Source: Diadophis punctatus similis (Eukaryota > Chordata > Lepidosauria > Squamata > Dipsadidae). Taken from it: DNA of 64,000 nt. The stretch is from positions 170,343,430 through 170,407,429 of the forward strand of contig JALIGW010000002.1 in assembly GCA_023053685.1 (NCBI GenBank), in the 5' to 3' direction. This document shows, piece by piece, positions 45,712 through 57,060 of the stretch. The translations under genes were made by a program, and so were the position numbers. Below the pieces are notes generated by a model. It saw nothing but the letters and a program-made list of their open reading frames with translations. It did no database searches and was not told the origin of the DNA. Position 1 is the first letter of the stretch; each line of letters starts with the position of its first letter.

Positions 45712-46908
45712 GAGTACTCATATCTAATGACCTAAGTGCCAGAGCCTATTGTAACAACATTGCCAAAAAGGCACTAAGAGTTGTTAATGTAATCTTGCGT
45801 AGCTTCTTCTCTGGCAATATTACACTGCTAACCAGAGCATACAAAACATTTGCCAGACCAATCCTCGAATACAGCTCACCTGTCTGGAACCCACACTGCA
45901 TATCGGACATTAATACAATTGAGAGAGTCCATAAATATTTCACAAGAAGAGTCATCCACTCCTCCGCTCGCAACAGAATACCTTATTCCACCAGACTTGA
46001 AATTTTGGGCTTAGATAACTTAGAGCTACGTCGCTTTCAGTCTCATCTAAATGTAGTTCATAAAATCATCTGCCACAATGTCCTACCTGTCAATGAATAC
46101 TTCATCTTCAACCGCAACAACACATGCGCACACAATAGATTCAAACTCAATGTAAACCGCTCGAAACTCGACTGCAGAAAATACGACTTCAGCAACAGAG
46201 TAATCAATGCCTGGAATGCACTACCTGACTCTGTGGTTTCTTTCCCAAACCCCAAAAACTTTAACCTTAGACTGTCTACAGTCGACCTCACCCCATTCCT
46301 AAGAGGTCTGTAAGGGGTGTGCAGAAGCACACCATTGTGCCTACCGTCCCTGTCCTACTGTCCTATTGTCCAAATTTACCTGTACCTACTTTGCTTTTGT
46401 TTATGTTTATACCATACCTGTTATCTTGTACATGTTTTGACCAGTGGTGGGTTCCTACCAGTGCGGTCCACTCTATCGCACCGGTAGCAGTGGGCTGGTG
46501 ACATCATCAAGAGGTTACCGACCCGGTGCGATCGGTTGCCGGTCCCTAGGAGCTGCCATCTTTTTTCACAATTTTTTGGTTGATTTTTTGCTTCAGTGCA
46601 TGCGTGGAAGCAAAACCGCGCCGAAATCTTGCGAGGGGACGTGCGCATGTGTGAGATTTCAGTGAGATTTTGCTTCCACTCATGCACAGAAGCAAAAAAT
46701 CACCAAAATCACGCGTGCATGCCCCTCGCAAAATTTTGGCGCGATTTTGCTTCCGTGCATGCAAAATCGTGCGAGGGGGCGCACGTGTATAGCGAGCGCA
46801 TGAGCACACGAACCGTGGTGATGCGCGCGCAGCACACCGGTAGCAAGGTAAGAGAGCAACCCGCCCCTGGTTTTGACAAATAAAATAAATAAATAAATAA
46901 ATAAATAA
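45712..46908 (+). mobile_element. Jockey-superfamily LINE 3' end (L2/Rex-like), split by a hAT MITE
   Basis: An open frame from 45712 to 46313 encodes the C-terminus of a non-LTR reverse transcriptase (FARPILEYSSPVWNPH, IERVHKYFTRRV, FSNRVINAWNALPDSV). The 3' UTR runs to 46441, is interrupted by a hAT MITE, and resumes at 46878 with ACAAATAAAATAAATAAATA. A second copy is at 34150. The clade is inferred from motif style. Confidence 0.8.
46442..46869. mobile_element. hAT MITE (CCGGTAG family) in the LINE 3' UTR
   Basis: CAGTGGTGGGTTCCTACCAG to GAGCAACCCGCCCCTG. Perfect 8-bp duplication GTTTTGAC (46434-46441 and 46870-46877). The interior has GCACCGGTAGCAG and several inverted copies of GATTTTGCTTC. 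Confidence 0.9.
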
Positions 46909-46926
46909 AGATATGTCTAATAGAAA

Positions 46927-47316
46927 ATGAAAATATGCTTTCAATGTTATGCTTATCTCCCAGAAGATGGCAGTAAAACTCTTAAAAACATCCTTCAAAA
47001 AGCCCTTCAAAACATTCTAAGCAAACCAAAAGACCCAGCAACCCCAGAAGAAAAAATAGGAGTCATCTACAAAATACAACGTAAGAACTGCAACAACCAC
47101 TATGTAGATCAAACAGGCAGAAGACCGGCAGAACGCATCCATGAACACCAACTGGCAGTCAGAAGGCATGACGAAAATTCTTTAATTTCCCCAAATATAG
47201 ATAGATTTAACCATAGTTTCAACTGGGAAAATGTGACAATCCTAGACCAGGCCAAGTCCAAAAATGCCAGGGAATTTCTAGAAGCCTGGCACTCTGACCA
47301 ATCAGCCATTAAATAG
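46927..47316 (+). pseudogene. Penelope-like element fragment, GIY-YIG endonuclease domain
   Basis: The 129-residue frame holds EEKIGVIYKIQRKNCNNHYV and TGRRPAERIHEHQLAVRRHD, then a C-terminal NAREFLEAWHS. This matches the GIY-YIG nuclease module at the C-terminus of Penelope-like reverse transcriptases (VIYKI...C...YVGQTGR...RI.EH). The second half-motif reads YVD where YVG or YIG is expected, so the site is probably dead. The RT domain is absent, and 47317-47420 may be its 3' flank. Confidence 0.78.
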
Positions 47317-47420
47317 ACACATAGACATCAACAACATCTATGGACTGTGCAAAAGAGACAATCAACCAGCCCCTTAACAGATTAAGAGTTGGAAGGGATC
47401 TTGTAGGTCATCTAGTTAAG

Positions 47421-48310
47421 AACAATTTGAAGGATGCAACTGTGGGTGACTTCAAAATTTGTCATCCTTAAAAATGATTATAGTATGTGACACAAACTGA
47501 CCAGCTTCCCCACTGATAGGTAGTAAAAGAATAATTGGTGCCTGATAAGGTGGGTCCTCTTGTACACAGAGACCGCTTACAGGTGTGCTTCTATTTAAGG
47601 AAATGGTGGTGGCTTTTTTGTTTGTTGCTTGTTTTAGTTTCATCTTAATGTGCTGTGTAAAACAAGTCATTTGGATTTCTAAAATATGGTTAGCATAGCA
47701 CTCTCCAACACAACACTTTTCAGACATATTGAACTTTCAGCTTTAAAAATGGCCAAGCTGGCTGGGAGTGATGGGAATTGAACTGCAACAGAGCTGTAGA
47801 GCGCCATGTTGGATATGGGTTTAAAGTGTTCTGCAGAGCCATTGCAGCGGTGGGTTGCTCCTGGTTCGGACCGGTTCTTAGAACCAGTAGCGCCGGTGGC
47901 GGGAGGCTCTGCTCACCCGCCCGGGACACTTCTGCGCATGCGCACACGCGAACCGGTAGCAAAAATATTTACAACCCACCACTGAGCCATTGATATTTCA
48001 ATATTTCCTTCAGCCACAAGGAAATGAACTAAGATTTAGCACATGTGAATCCAGCTAAAGTTGTAGCTGTCACTTATATTTATTATTATTGTATGTTATT
48101 GTTTTTTAGGTTTGGAGAAATAGAGTAACAATGATGGAGCCATCGTAACAGTGTACAGTAGGTCAGTTTAAGATGCAACTAGAAAATTCCAAGGTAAAAC
48201 CAGGAATCAAGAATGAGTCCCAATGACAGCATGGACCCATTCATATTGTTGTCTTAGCAGCAATATGGAAGCAGACTCCACAGCCCTGATACTCTTCCTA
48301 CATAGGTGCA
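47421..48310. other. Unassigned spacer
   Basis: 47380-47420 (GAGTTGGAAGGGATCTTGTA, GGTCATCTAG) is a CR1-like 3' UTR scrap. The rest, apart from the 140-bp hAT, shows nothing. Confidence 0.5.
47845..47984. mobile_element. Short hAT MITE (140 bp, CCGGTAG family)
   Basis: CAGCGGTGGGTTGCTCCTGG to TTTACAACCCACCACTG with a perfect 8-bp duplication AGCCATTG (47837-47844 and 47985-47992). Confidence 0.9.
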
Positions 48311-51300
48311 ATTTTGTGAAATGGAATGGAATGGGACATTGGAGGTCTTCTAGTACAGCCCCCTGCTCAAGCAGGAGAGCCTACACCATTTTAGACACAT
48401 TGTTGTCCAGTCGCTTCTTAAAAACCTCCAGTGATGAAGCGCCCACAATTTTTAAAGGCAAACTGTTCCACTGGTTAATTGTTCTCACTGTTAGGAAGTT
48501 TTTCCTTAATTCCAGGTTGCTTCTCTCCTTGATTAGTTTCCAACCATTATTTTTTGTCTTGCCCTCTGGTGCTTTGGAAAATAATTTGACCCCCTCTACT
48601 TTGTGGCAGCCCCTCAAATATTGGAACGCTGCTATCATGTTACCCATAGTTCTTCTTTTCTCTACACTAGCCAAATCCAAATCCTGCAACTGTTCTTCAT
48701 ATGTTTTAGTCTCCAGACCTTTGATCATCTTAGTTGCTCTTCTCTGAACTTTTTCTAAAGTCTCAACATTTATTTTGTAGTGTGGTGACCAAAATTGGTT
48801 GCAATATTCCAGGTGTGGTCTTACTAAGGTTTTATAAAGTGGTACTAATACTTCATGTGATTTTGATTCTATGCCTCTGTTTATACAACCCAGGATTGTA
48901 TTAACTTTTTTGGTTGCTGATGCACACTGCTGGCTCATATTCAAGTGGTCATCCATTAGGACTCCAAGGTCCCTCTCACAGTTACCGTTTTTGAGTCAGG
49001 TCTTGCCTAATCTATACTTATAGCTTTGGTCTTTCTTGCCTAAATGTAAAACTTTCATTTTCTCCACATTAAAATTCATTTTGTTGGATAGGGCCCATTG
49101 TTCAAGACTGTCAAGATCCTTTTAGATCCTGAGCTTGTCTTCTGGGGTGTTGGCTATTCCTGCCAGCTTAGTATCATCTGCAAATTTGATGAGTTCCCCT
49201 TCTATTCCCTCAGCTAAGTCATTTATGAAGATATTGAAGAGTACTGGGCCTAAGACACAACCTTGTGGTACCCCACTGCTTCCTTCCTTCCATGTAGATG
49301 TAGTACCATCAAGGACCATTCACTGAGTACGGTTTGTCAGCCAGCTACAAATCCATCTGGTGGTGATGTTGTCTATTCCATATTTTTCTAGCTTACCAAG
49401 AAGTAGGTTGTGGTCTACTTTGTCAAATGCCTTGCTGAAGTCTAAGAGTACTATGTCAACACCATTTCTCTGGTCTACTAATATAGTCACTTTATCAAAG
49501 AATGAAATAAGATTGGTTAGGCATGATCTGTTTTTAACAAACCCATGCTGGCTACAAGTTATAACTTTATTTGTTTCTAGATGTTCGTAGATCTGTTTTT
49601 TGAGTATATCTTCCAGGATCTTCCCATGTATTGATGTTAGGCTGATTGGTCTGAAGTTTCCTAGATCTGTTTCCCCCCCCCACCCTTTCTTGAAGATAGG
49701 AACCACATCAGCCATTTCCCAATCTTCAGTACTTCCCCGGTGCTACAGGATTTTTGAAAGATATGATACAATGGTTCTGAGATAACATCTGCTAGCTCCT
49801 TCAGAACTTTGGGATATAATCTGTCAGGTCTCAATGATTTATATTCATCAAGATCAAATAGGTGTTCTCTTACCATTTTCTTGCTTGTTTTAATTTTTAT
49901 TTCTAGTCTATCTTTTATGGTAATTTTTCTTTGGTAGGTTGGGTACAGTTACTTTTTGCGTGAAGACTAATGCAAAGAATGAGTTAAGCAGCTCTTCTTT
50001 CTCCCTACTGCCTGTTATTTCCTTGCCATCTTCTCTCTTTAGTGGATCAACTATTTCCTTGACTTTTTTCTTGTTATTAATATGTTGAAAGAAACTTTTG
50101 TTGTTGTTAACTTTGACTTTTGTGCAAGTCTTTGCTCATTCTGAGCCTTTGCTTTCCTGACTTCATCTTTGCAGATTTGGGCTATCTGCTGATATTCTGC
50201 CTTAGTTATGTGTCCCTCTTTCCATTTTTTGTACTTGTCCTTTTTGTCTTTCAGTTTATCAGAGCGATCTTTATGCAAACATGCTGGTTTCTTCTTGAAT
50301 TTCTTGTTTTCTTTTTCAGTGGTATTGTGCTGGACTGGGCTTTTATGATCACATTTTTCAGAGTTTCCCTTGCTTCTTGAGTTGTTTTCCCCTTTAGGAT
50401 TTTCATCCATGGAATCTTTCTCTCTGAGTTTGTTAAAATCAGCTCTTTTAAAGTTTAAGACACTGGTTGGATTATGTTCTATTGCTTGTGTTTGCAGTAT
50501 ATTGAATTCCAGTATGACATGGTCACTTTCACTTCTTCTCTATTAGTAAGAATTAGGTCCAGTATAGATTTTCTTCTAGTTCCCTCCTCCACCTTTTGGA
50601 TGACAAAGTTGTCAGCTAGATTGGTTAGGAATCTGTTTGATCTCCCACTTACTGCAGAGTTTGTCTCCCAGTTAATATCAGGGTAGTTAAAGTTTCCCAT
50701 TACTACTGTGGTATGCTTCCTACATACATTTGTTAACTGGTTGGCAAAAAGTTCATCTATTTCTTCTGATTGGTTGAATGGCCTGTAATATACACCTATG
50801 GCAATGTCACTCTTTTTTCCTTTTATATTGACCCACTAGTAGCTGAATACCCATGCTTCCCTACGAAACTATGTGATCGGGCTTGATAAATTGACAGTTA
50901 AATGTTCAAGCTTTGAACATTAATGAGTATTTACAATCGGCCTCTCCTCTCCCCTTCTCTCCCTCAGGCTTGCCCCACCAAAGCCTCTCCTATCTTATCC
51001 CCTTCTCTCCCTTTCAGGTGGGGAGGGGGAGTAGAATGTCTAACTCCTTAGCATGGAGTAGAATGTTTAAACTCCCAGCCCACAGGCCGAATGAGTCATG
51101 CACTGGCCACGCCCACTCCCAGTTAGAACAGAGTTCTTTTCAGATGGGAGGGGAGTAGAACATCTAATTCCTCAGAGCATGTTAATAATAATAATATAAG
51201 AAATAACTAATGATCCGATGGTCATTTTGAAAAATCTTTTCTTAGCGAGAACCTAGAAGTCAAGAGGAACATACGTGCCAAGTTTCAAGTTTGTAGGCTT

Positions 51301-51835
51301 TACGGTTCTGGAGATTTCGTGATGATGTGTGACTGGCATTTGGCTTTTATAGATATACATACTAGAGGGGTTTTATCTTTGGTCATGTGCATTACTGAAG
51401 GTATGTAGTGATCTCTTACATCTAGTGCAACTCCACCTCCTCTTTTTGTACATCTGTTTCTTTTAAACAATTTGTATCCATCCATCAGTACATTCCAGTT
51501 ATGGGTTTCATCCCACCAGGTTTCTGTAATGGCAACTATATCCTATCTACTCTCATGTACTATTGCTTCTAGTTCACCCTGTATGTTCCCCAAGCTTTGA
51601 GCATTTCCATATAAGCATTTAAGACTTTTATGCCTGTCTATGGGTATGTCTCCTGCACCTCCTACTTCTTGTTTGAGTTTTTCTTTTTTTTCCCTCATCA
51701 CTCCCTGCCTCATTGTTTGCTTTGTTTTCTTGGGATTTATGATTGATTTTGTGTTCTAGAGATTCTAAAGCTTGGTCACCCTCCCACTCTCAATTTTAGT
51801 TTAAAGCCCTTCTGATGAGTTGGGCCAGTCTTTTT
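48311..51835 (-). mobile_element. CR1 LINE, long but decayed copy
   Basis: Minus-strand fragments in order. Endonuclease: DGYKLFKRNRCTKRGGGVAL at 51480, and [11 protein letters not shown] with SILDLILTN at 50700-50480. A basic linker lies at 50410-50051. RT: NFRPISLTSIHGKILEDIL and DFSKAFDKVDH at 49715-49320, then [20 protein letters not shown] and the catalytic FADD near 49180. The C-terminus [12 protein letters not shown]...[11 protein letters not shown] lies at 48956-48381. The end of the 3' UTR is ATTCCATTCC-like. Stops and frameshifts separate the pieces. A 0.5-kb insertion at about 50840-51360 splits the endonuclease. Confidence 0.92.
50835..51365 (-). mobile_element. Helitron-like non-autonomous insertion in CR1
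   Basis: The CR1 endonuclease frame breaks after a KTPL segment and resumes at [10 protein letters not shown]. The inserted piece starts on the minus strand TCTAGTATGTATATCTATAA and ends GGGAAGCATGGGTATTCAGC followed by TACTAG. A TC start, CTAG end, and a hairpin-like GTAGGGAAGC...ATGGG just before it are Helitron traits. The alternative is another element flanked by a 5-bp repeat ACTAG (50835-50839 and 51361-51365). No Rep/helicase is present. Confidence 0.5.
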
Positions 51836-52446
51836 CTGAGTACAATCTGAATCAAACAGATCAGAGATTGAAAAGGAAGCTCCAGAAGCATATTTTGAGA
51901 AGGGTTTTAAGAGCCATGAGTTTTTTAATTACTCCATAGAAAAACATTTCTGTATTTGTGGCTATCTGAAATAAGGTAGGCCATGCCTAGGGAAATATTC
52001 TTTCTTATATTAGCTCTTCAGTTTTGTTTTTTGCTTAATATTTTTTTCTTCCCCCCCCTTGATTCCTCATCTTATTTTTTGTTATGATTTCCATGCTACT
52101 TACCCACAGACCTTGTATAAGTCTATAAAGGGACCCTAACTTCTGCCTTTGCCTCCACACTGTCAATAAACCAATTTGTGCTTCAGTGTAATGTGTCCTG
52201 GTCTCCAGTTTAAACAAATATTCCTTGCTACAAACCTGCTTCTTTTGCAGAAATGTAAAACTATTTGGAACAGGCAGACTGTGCTCAGGTACCATCCACC
52301 TACAGGCTCTCCATCTTGTCATGTTTCAGCCTCAATTGGCCTTCATAATTCAGATTCCAGTTTATGACCTGCACAGCCTCTCTCATTTCAGAAGTCACAG
52401 TGAAAAACAGCTGGGTGTTATCAGTCTTTTGATTGTTGCTTTATGT

Positions 52447-53090
52447 CAGTCCTTCTCAAATAGTGGGGCGCCCCCCCTGAGGGTACTCAGAGCAATGCCA
52501 GGGAACATGTGTGGTCCCTCTCGATTGAATCCCCTGGACGGGGAGTGTTTTCCCAGTTGCACACTGCTCCGAGCCCAGAAGAGAAGGCAGCCAGGCAGGG
52601 CGGGGCAGCTGCGTGGGTTCTTGTTGTTCTCGGCGGGTGTCACGGTAGTCATGAACGGTGTGGCAAACCTGCTGCTGGACAAGGAGGAGCATCCTCTGCA
52701 ACTGGGTGAAAGCTTCGAACGGCACCCTAAAGCCTCCTTCCACACCATTCGCTGTGAGTGCCCGACAGAGGTGGCGCTTATGGGCCAGGCCAGCGACCCC
52801 AAAACATCGGCTTGATTAAGCTGGCCTGGCCCCATGTCAAAAGAGGGCCCTAACCACGGTAGCCATGCTGCCTAACCGAAAACAGGTTCCACTGAGTTCA
52901 GCGTGACTTACTCCCAGGTAAGTGGGTAGATCAGCCTTCCCCAGCCAATAGTTTGCTTGCAGCTTATAATAAGTAAAATAATAAATATTAACACTAAAAT
53001 TCCATTGGGGCCCAGATTGGAGAGTTGGGGGGGCGCGAAATGTTTACTTCTTCCTGGGGGGGCATAACAGAAAATAATTGAGAAGCACTG
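52447..53090. mobile_element. hAT element carrying an EAF1 gene fragment
   Basis: Ends CAGTCCTTCTCAAATAGTGG and AATTGAGAAGCACTG are imperfect inverted repeats. The perfect 8-bp duplication CTTTATGT lies at 52439-52446 and 53091-53098. The 644-bp interior holds GC-rich sequence with a GC box (GGGCGGGGC near 52598), an EAF1-like first coding exon (52651-52753), its splice donor, and unrelated sequence beyond. No transposase. Confidence 0.85.
52651..52753 (+). pseudogene. Captured EAF1 exon 1 coding segment
   Basis: From ATG the frame reads [20 protein letters not shown] and then [14 protein letters not shown], followed by one T and GTGAGT, a consensus splice donor. This is the N-terminus of EAF1, an ELL-associated transcription elongation factor; EAF2 fits less well. 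Only this exon is present and its 103 nt end in mid-codon at the donor, so no full protein can be made here. Presence of the donor and flanking sequence argues for capture from genomic DNA, not from mRNA. No frameshift or stop lies in the exon. Several substitutions relative to the conserved family suggest relaxed selection. Confidence 0.82.
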
Positions 53091-53646
53091 CTTTATGTGA
53101 AGCTTCTGATGACTACTTCAACATTTCATATAGTGGTACAGAGTGTTAGGAAAAAGATAGTTTCCCAATGGACACCCCAGAGTATAACCACATGGTTCAC
53201 AATACAGATATTTCAAACATTCTGAGAACATTCTGCCAAGTAGAGAAAATTCACTATAGAAGAATGATTCCAATCTTCATTTCACAATTCAGAAGGATGT
53301 TGTGGTCAAGATTTTTTTTAATTTATTTATTAAAATTTCTATGTCGCCCAACTCCCAGAGGGAGTCTAGGCAGCTAACAACAGGTATAGAAAGAAACAAT
53401 CAATAAAAGTAATTTAAAAACATGATAAAAATACTATCAGGTAAGTAGGTATCACAAAAATGGCCAGGGATCCAGTAACATCAATAAAGTTGTACTTTTT
53501 CTGTCTCTACCACAAGAGGTCATCTATCAAAGTAAGAAGAATGATTCAGCCGCCAAACCCGACTAAAATCAGAAAAAATATGTATTTTATTTATATCCTG
53601 CTTTATTATTTTTTTAATGCACGCAAGGCGGTAAACATATCTAATA

Positions 53647-54044
53647 CAGGTAGTCCTCGACTTAAACTACAATTCAGCCCAAAATTTATGTTGCTAAGGG
53701 AAACATTTGTTAAATGAGTTTTGCCCCATTTTACAAACTTTCTTGCCTCAGTTGTTAAGTGAATCATTGCAGTTGTTAAGTTAGTAACATGGTTGTTAAG
53801 TGAACCTGGCTTCCCCACTGATTTTGCTTGTCCGAAAGTTGCAGAAACTGATCAAATGACCCCCTGGACACTGCAACTGTCATAAATATGAAACAATTGC
53901 CAAGCATTCGAATTTTGATCACATGACCAAGGGGATGCTGCAATGGTTATAAGTGTGAAAAATGGTCATAGGTCACTTTTTTCAGGGCTGTTGTAACTTT
54001 GGATGGTCACTAAATGAACTGTTGTAAGTCAAAGACTACCTGTA
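53647..54044. mobile_element. TA-flanked palindromic MITE, copy 5
   Basis: From CAGGTAGTCCTCGACTTAAA to GTAAGTCAAAGACTACCTGTA. It contains GGCTTCCCCACTGATTTTGC and ATTTTGATCACATGACC. Confidence 0.82.
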
Positions 54045-54049
54045 TTCCT

Positions 54050-54165
54050 TCCTCCTCCTATTTTCCCCACAACAGGTGAGTGAGGTGAATTGGACTGAGA
54101 GTGATTGGCCCAAGTTCACCTAGCTGGCTTTCATTCCTAACGTAAGACTAGAATTCACATACTCC
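54050..54165 (-). mobile_element. Sauria-type SINE fragment, minus strand
   Basis: Reads TTTTCCCCACAACAGG, then GGCCCAAGTTCACCTAGCTG and GACTAGAATTCACA, the inverted middle of the same SINE. Confidence 0.5.
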
Positions 54166-54292
54166 TAGTCTCCTACAGAGGCTAAACTCCTACTCTCCTA
54201 CAGAGAGTAGCTTGTGGAGCTACAGAGAGAAATTGTGATTAGATAGAAATTGTCATAAATGTTTGCAGTCATAATTTTTAAAGCTGATAGAA

Positions 54293-54580
54293 CAGGGGTG
54301 TCAAACTCGATTTCATTGAGGGCCGCATCAGGGTTGTGTTTGACCTCAGAAGGCTGGGGGCCAGCTCAACATCCATTTTTGGCTGCAACGGACTCCTGCA
54401 GCCCTCTGCCAGCGAAAACGGAGCTCAGGGGGGCACGCACAGCCCCCCCGAGCTCCGTTTTCCCTGGCAGAGGCACTGCGGGCTGGTCATTTGCTGTTTC
54501 CAGGGTGGCTCTGGCTGGGGGCAGATCTAAGCACCCTGCGGACCGCATCTGGCCTGCGGGCCTTGAGTTTGACACCCCCG
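54293..54580. mobile_element. hAT MITE (same TIR family as 17971)
   Basis: CAGGGGTGTCAAACTCGATT to CTTGAGTTTGACACCCCCG with a perfect duplication TGATAGAA (54285-54292 and 54581-54588). The interior again has inverted GAGCTCCGTTTT segments. Confidence 0.9.
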
Positions 54581-55396
54581 TGATAGAACAACACACCTTG
54601 AATAGTTAAACACTCCCTGGATCTGGTGTAGCATACTTCTAGATAAGCCACACCCTGGCCTTTGCATGAATAATGAGCAGTGTTTTTTTTAATCGCACTG
54701 AAAGTGTTCATTCTAACCTGGTTGAGATAGGGAATTTAAAAATTGCATCTACTGTAAAATAACCATTAATAATATCTTGAAAATAATCAGAATTTCTAAA
54801 GTAGCAATGCAGCTAAGGAGTCCCAGATTTAAGCTGCTTTTATGTACAGCCTTCTTTTCGGCAGAGAGTCCTAGAATCTCTATGAACCACACTGTTTTTG
54901 TAACATTAATTTCATGCAGTTGTTGTTAAATGCTTTAAAAACAAAGTCGATCACACAAAGAAAAAGTTATTTCTTCCAAAGCCTTTGGCTTCTGAAATCA
55001 TATGTTTTCTATATACAAATATATGAAAAGAAACCCCACAAGGATTTATGTGTCACATAATAGTACTTTGAATTTCCTCCCTATTCTTCACAAGTGCAGG
55101 TCGCTCTTACATGATGGGAAGAGTTTAACAAAATCAGAAGATCAAATGTTTCCTACTGCTGAAATAATTATATTTATAAAGTAATGAATGTAAGGTGATC
55201 CTAAGTGTATTAATTCGGAATGAAGGCTCACTGAATTAAGTTAGACTTGTTTTATACAGGATTAAAGTCTTGGTATATGAAGGAAGGAAATGTTGTTCAT
55301 AGCAGTAGCTGGAATTTCTAGCCTTTTGCAATGCCTGAGAAACATATGGGCAACAGATAACATACAATGGAGAGCCTAGATAATGGTTCTCTAAGC

Positions 55397-56229
55397 CAGT
55401 GGTCCCCAACCTTTTGGTCACCAGGGATTGGTTCTGTGGAGAGAGGTTTTACCGTTGATCAGAGGAGACATGGTTTTGTGTGCTGCTTGCATCCCATGGA
55501 CGGGGCTTCATTTGTTTGTGTGGCCTGGTTTCAGGCATGCCGTGGACTGGTGCCAGTCTACAGACCAGGGGTTGGGTACAGGGGCGGGTTCCTAATTTTT
55601 TTACTACCACTCTGTGGGCATGGCTTATTTTGTGGGTGTGTCTTGCCAGCCATGTGACTGGGTGGGTGTGGGCCTCGGGAGCTTGGCAACGGCTGGAGAA
55701 GTGGAGGGGCATTGCCCACCCGCAATGCAGCCCCCCGCAGCAGGAGCAGCAAGACCGCGGCAGCGGTTCTTCTAGGAGGGTCTGTCCGGCCTGAATGCTT
55801 CTCCCCATTTGATGATCCTAGGCTCCTGCCACCCATTCCCCCTCCCCTCAGCAGCTCGAGAAGCCTCGAACATGCAAAAATGCCTAGGATCATCACCGCG
55901 CATTCGTGACTTCTCAGACTGCTGAAGGGAGGGGAATGGAGATAGCTCCTGCCGCCCGCTCTTTCAGCGTCTCACGCGCTCCCTCAGCCATCCTCCCCTG
56001 CTTGGACTCACTGTGGGGTAGGAAGGCAGTGCATGCGCAGTGCCGGAAGCTCGGCTTCTGGGCATGCGCAGAAGAAATTTTTTTAAAAAATTAAAAAAAA
56101 ATTTTTTTAATGGCGGAGCCCAGGCACCAGCAACCAACCACACCAGTACTGTGACGTCACCAGCGGGCGCTACCGGTGCTATAGAGTGGACCGCACCAGT
56201 AGGAACCCACCACTGGTTGGGTACCCCTA
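55397..56229. mobile_element. Outer hAT MITE (interrupted)
   Basis: CAGTGGTCCCCAACCTTTTG at the left, and GGGGTTGGGTA, broken by an insertion, continuing as CCCCTA at the right. Perfect 8-bp duplication CTCTAAGC (55389-55396 and 56230-56237). Another hAT element (55579-56215) sits near its right end. Confidence 0.85.
55579..56215. mobile_element. Inner hAT MITE (CCGGTAG family)
   Basis: CAGGGGCGGGTTCCTAATTT to GTAGGAACCCACCACTG with a perfect 8-bp duplication GTTGGGTA (55571-55578 and 56216-56223). The duplicated 8-mer belongs to the right TIR of the outer element, so the order of insertion is clear. Confidence 0.9.
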
Positions 56230-56239
56230 CTCTAAGCAA

Positions 56240-56800
56240 AGTCCTGTGATCCTGTAGTCTCTTAAATGGGCTGCTACTGAGCAGCCAACTCTCCAATTTG
56301 CCCTACAGAGGCCTAAGGGCCTATGGAATATCCAAAGTTACAAGTTGGTTAATGATTCTTTGGCCATCTTGTTGGCTTGCAGTAAAGGAGGACAGATGGG
56401 TTTCTTCAATTAGGCTTTATATCTCAGCATCCAGTAGACAGCAAACAGCCATGTTCTAGAATAGGAGGAGGGAGAATGACAAAAATACGCATCATGATGC
56501 ATCAGAGGTCAGGATGCAAGTGCGTAAGGACAGGATTTGCAGCACAATGTCATATATGGTTAACTGATAACCATACTTAAGTGTGGAATTACAGTCATAA
56601 GTCATGCCAGTCATTAAGCGGGTCAACATGTGACAGTGCCCAATTTTATGACCTCTTTTGTCAGAAACAAAGTTTCCGGCAAAAAATTTAAACTGGTAAT
56701 GTAACTGCAGGACACTGCAAATGACTGAAAATTTGTGCCAGTTGTCAAGCATCCCAAATGGTGATGGGGCAGTTGTCACAACTTCACATCTGGAGCAAAT
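56240..56800. other. Unassigned, includes a diverged palindromic MITE
   Basis: 56540-56780 keeps scraps such as GTCATAAGTCATGCCAGTCA and AGTTGTCAAGCATCC that resemble the TA-flanked MITE family. The SINE at 56804 appears inserted in it. Too degraded for firm limits. Confidence 0.4.
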
Positions 56801-56803
56801 CTG

Positions 56804-57060
56804 GAGCCTCAGTGGCACAGTGGTTAGAGTGCAGTACTGCAGGCTACTTCGGCTGCCTGCCGGCTGCCTGCCAGCTGCCTGCAATTTGGCAGTTCAAATC
56901 CCACCAGGCTCAAGGTTGACTCAGCCTTCCATCCTTCCGAGGTGGGTAAAATGAGGACCCAGATTGTTGGGGGCAATATGCTGAACTCTGTAAACTGCTT
57001 AGAGAGAGCTGTAAAGCACTGTAAAGCAGTATATGTCAAAGTGCTATTGCTATTGCTATC
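56804..57060 (+). mobile_element. tRNA-derived SINE (second family)
   Basis: GAGCCTCAGTGGCACAGTGG (A box), AGTTCAAATCCC (B box), GACCCAGATTGTTGGGGGCA in the body and a GCTATTGCTATTGCTATC tail. Confidence 0.82.

Noticed and set aside
52225..52815. A functional EAF1 gene or retrocopy
   Set aside because: Only the first coding exon is present, it keeps a splice donor, and hAT ends with duplication enclose it.
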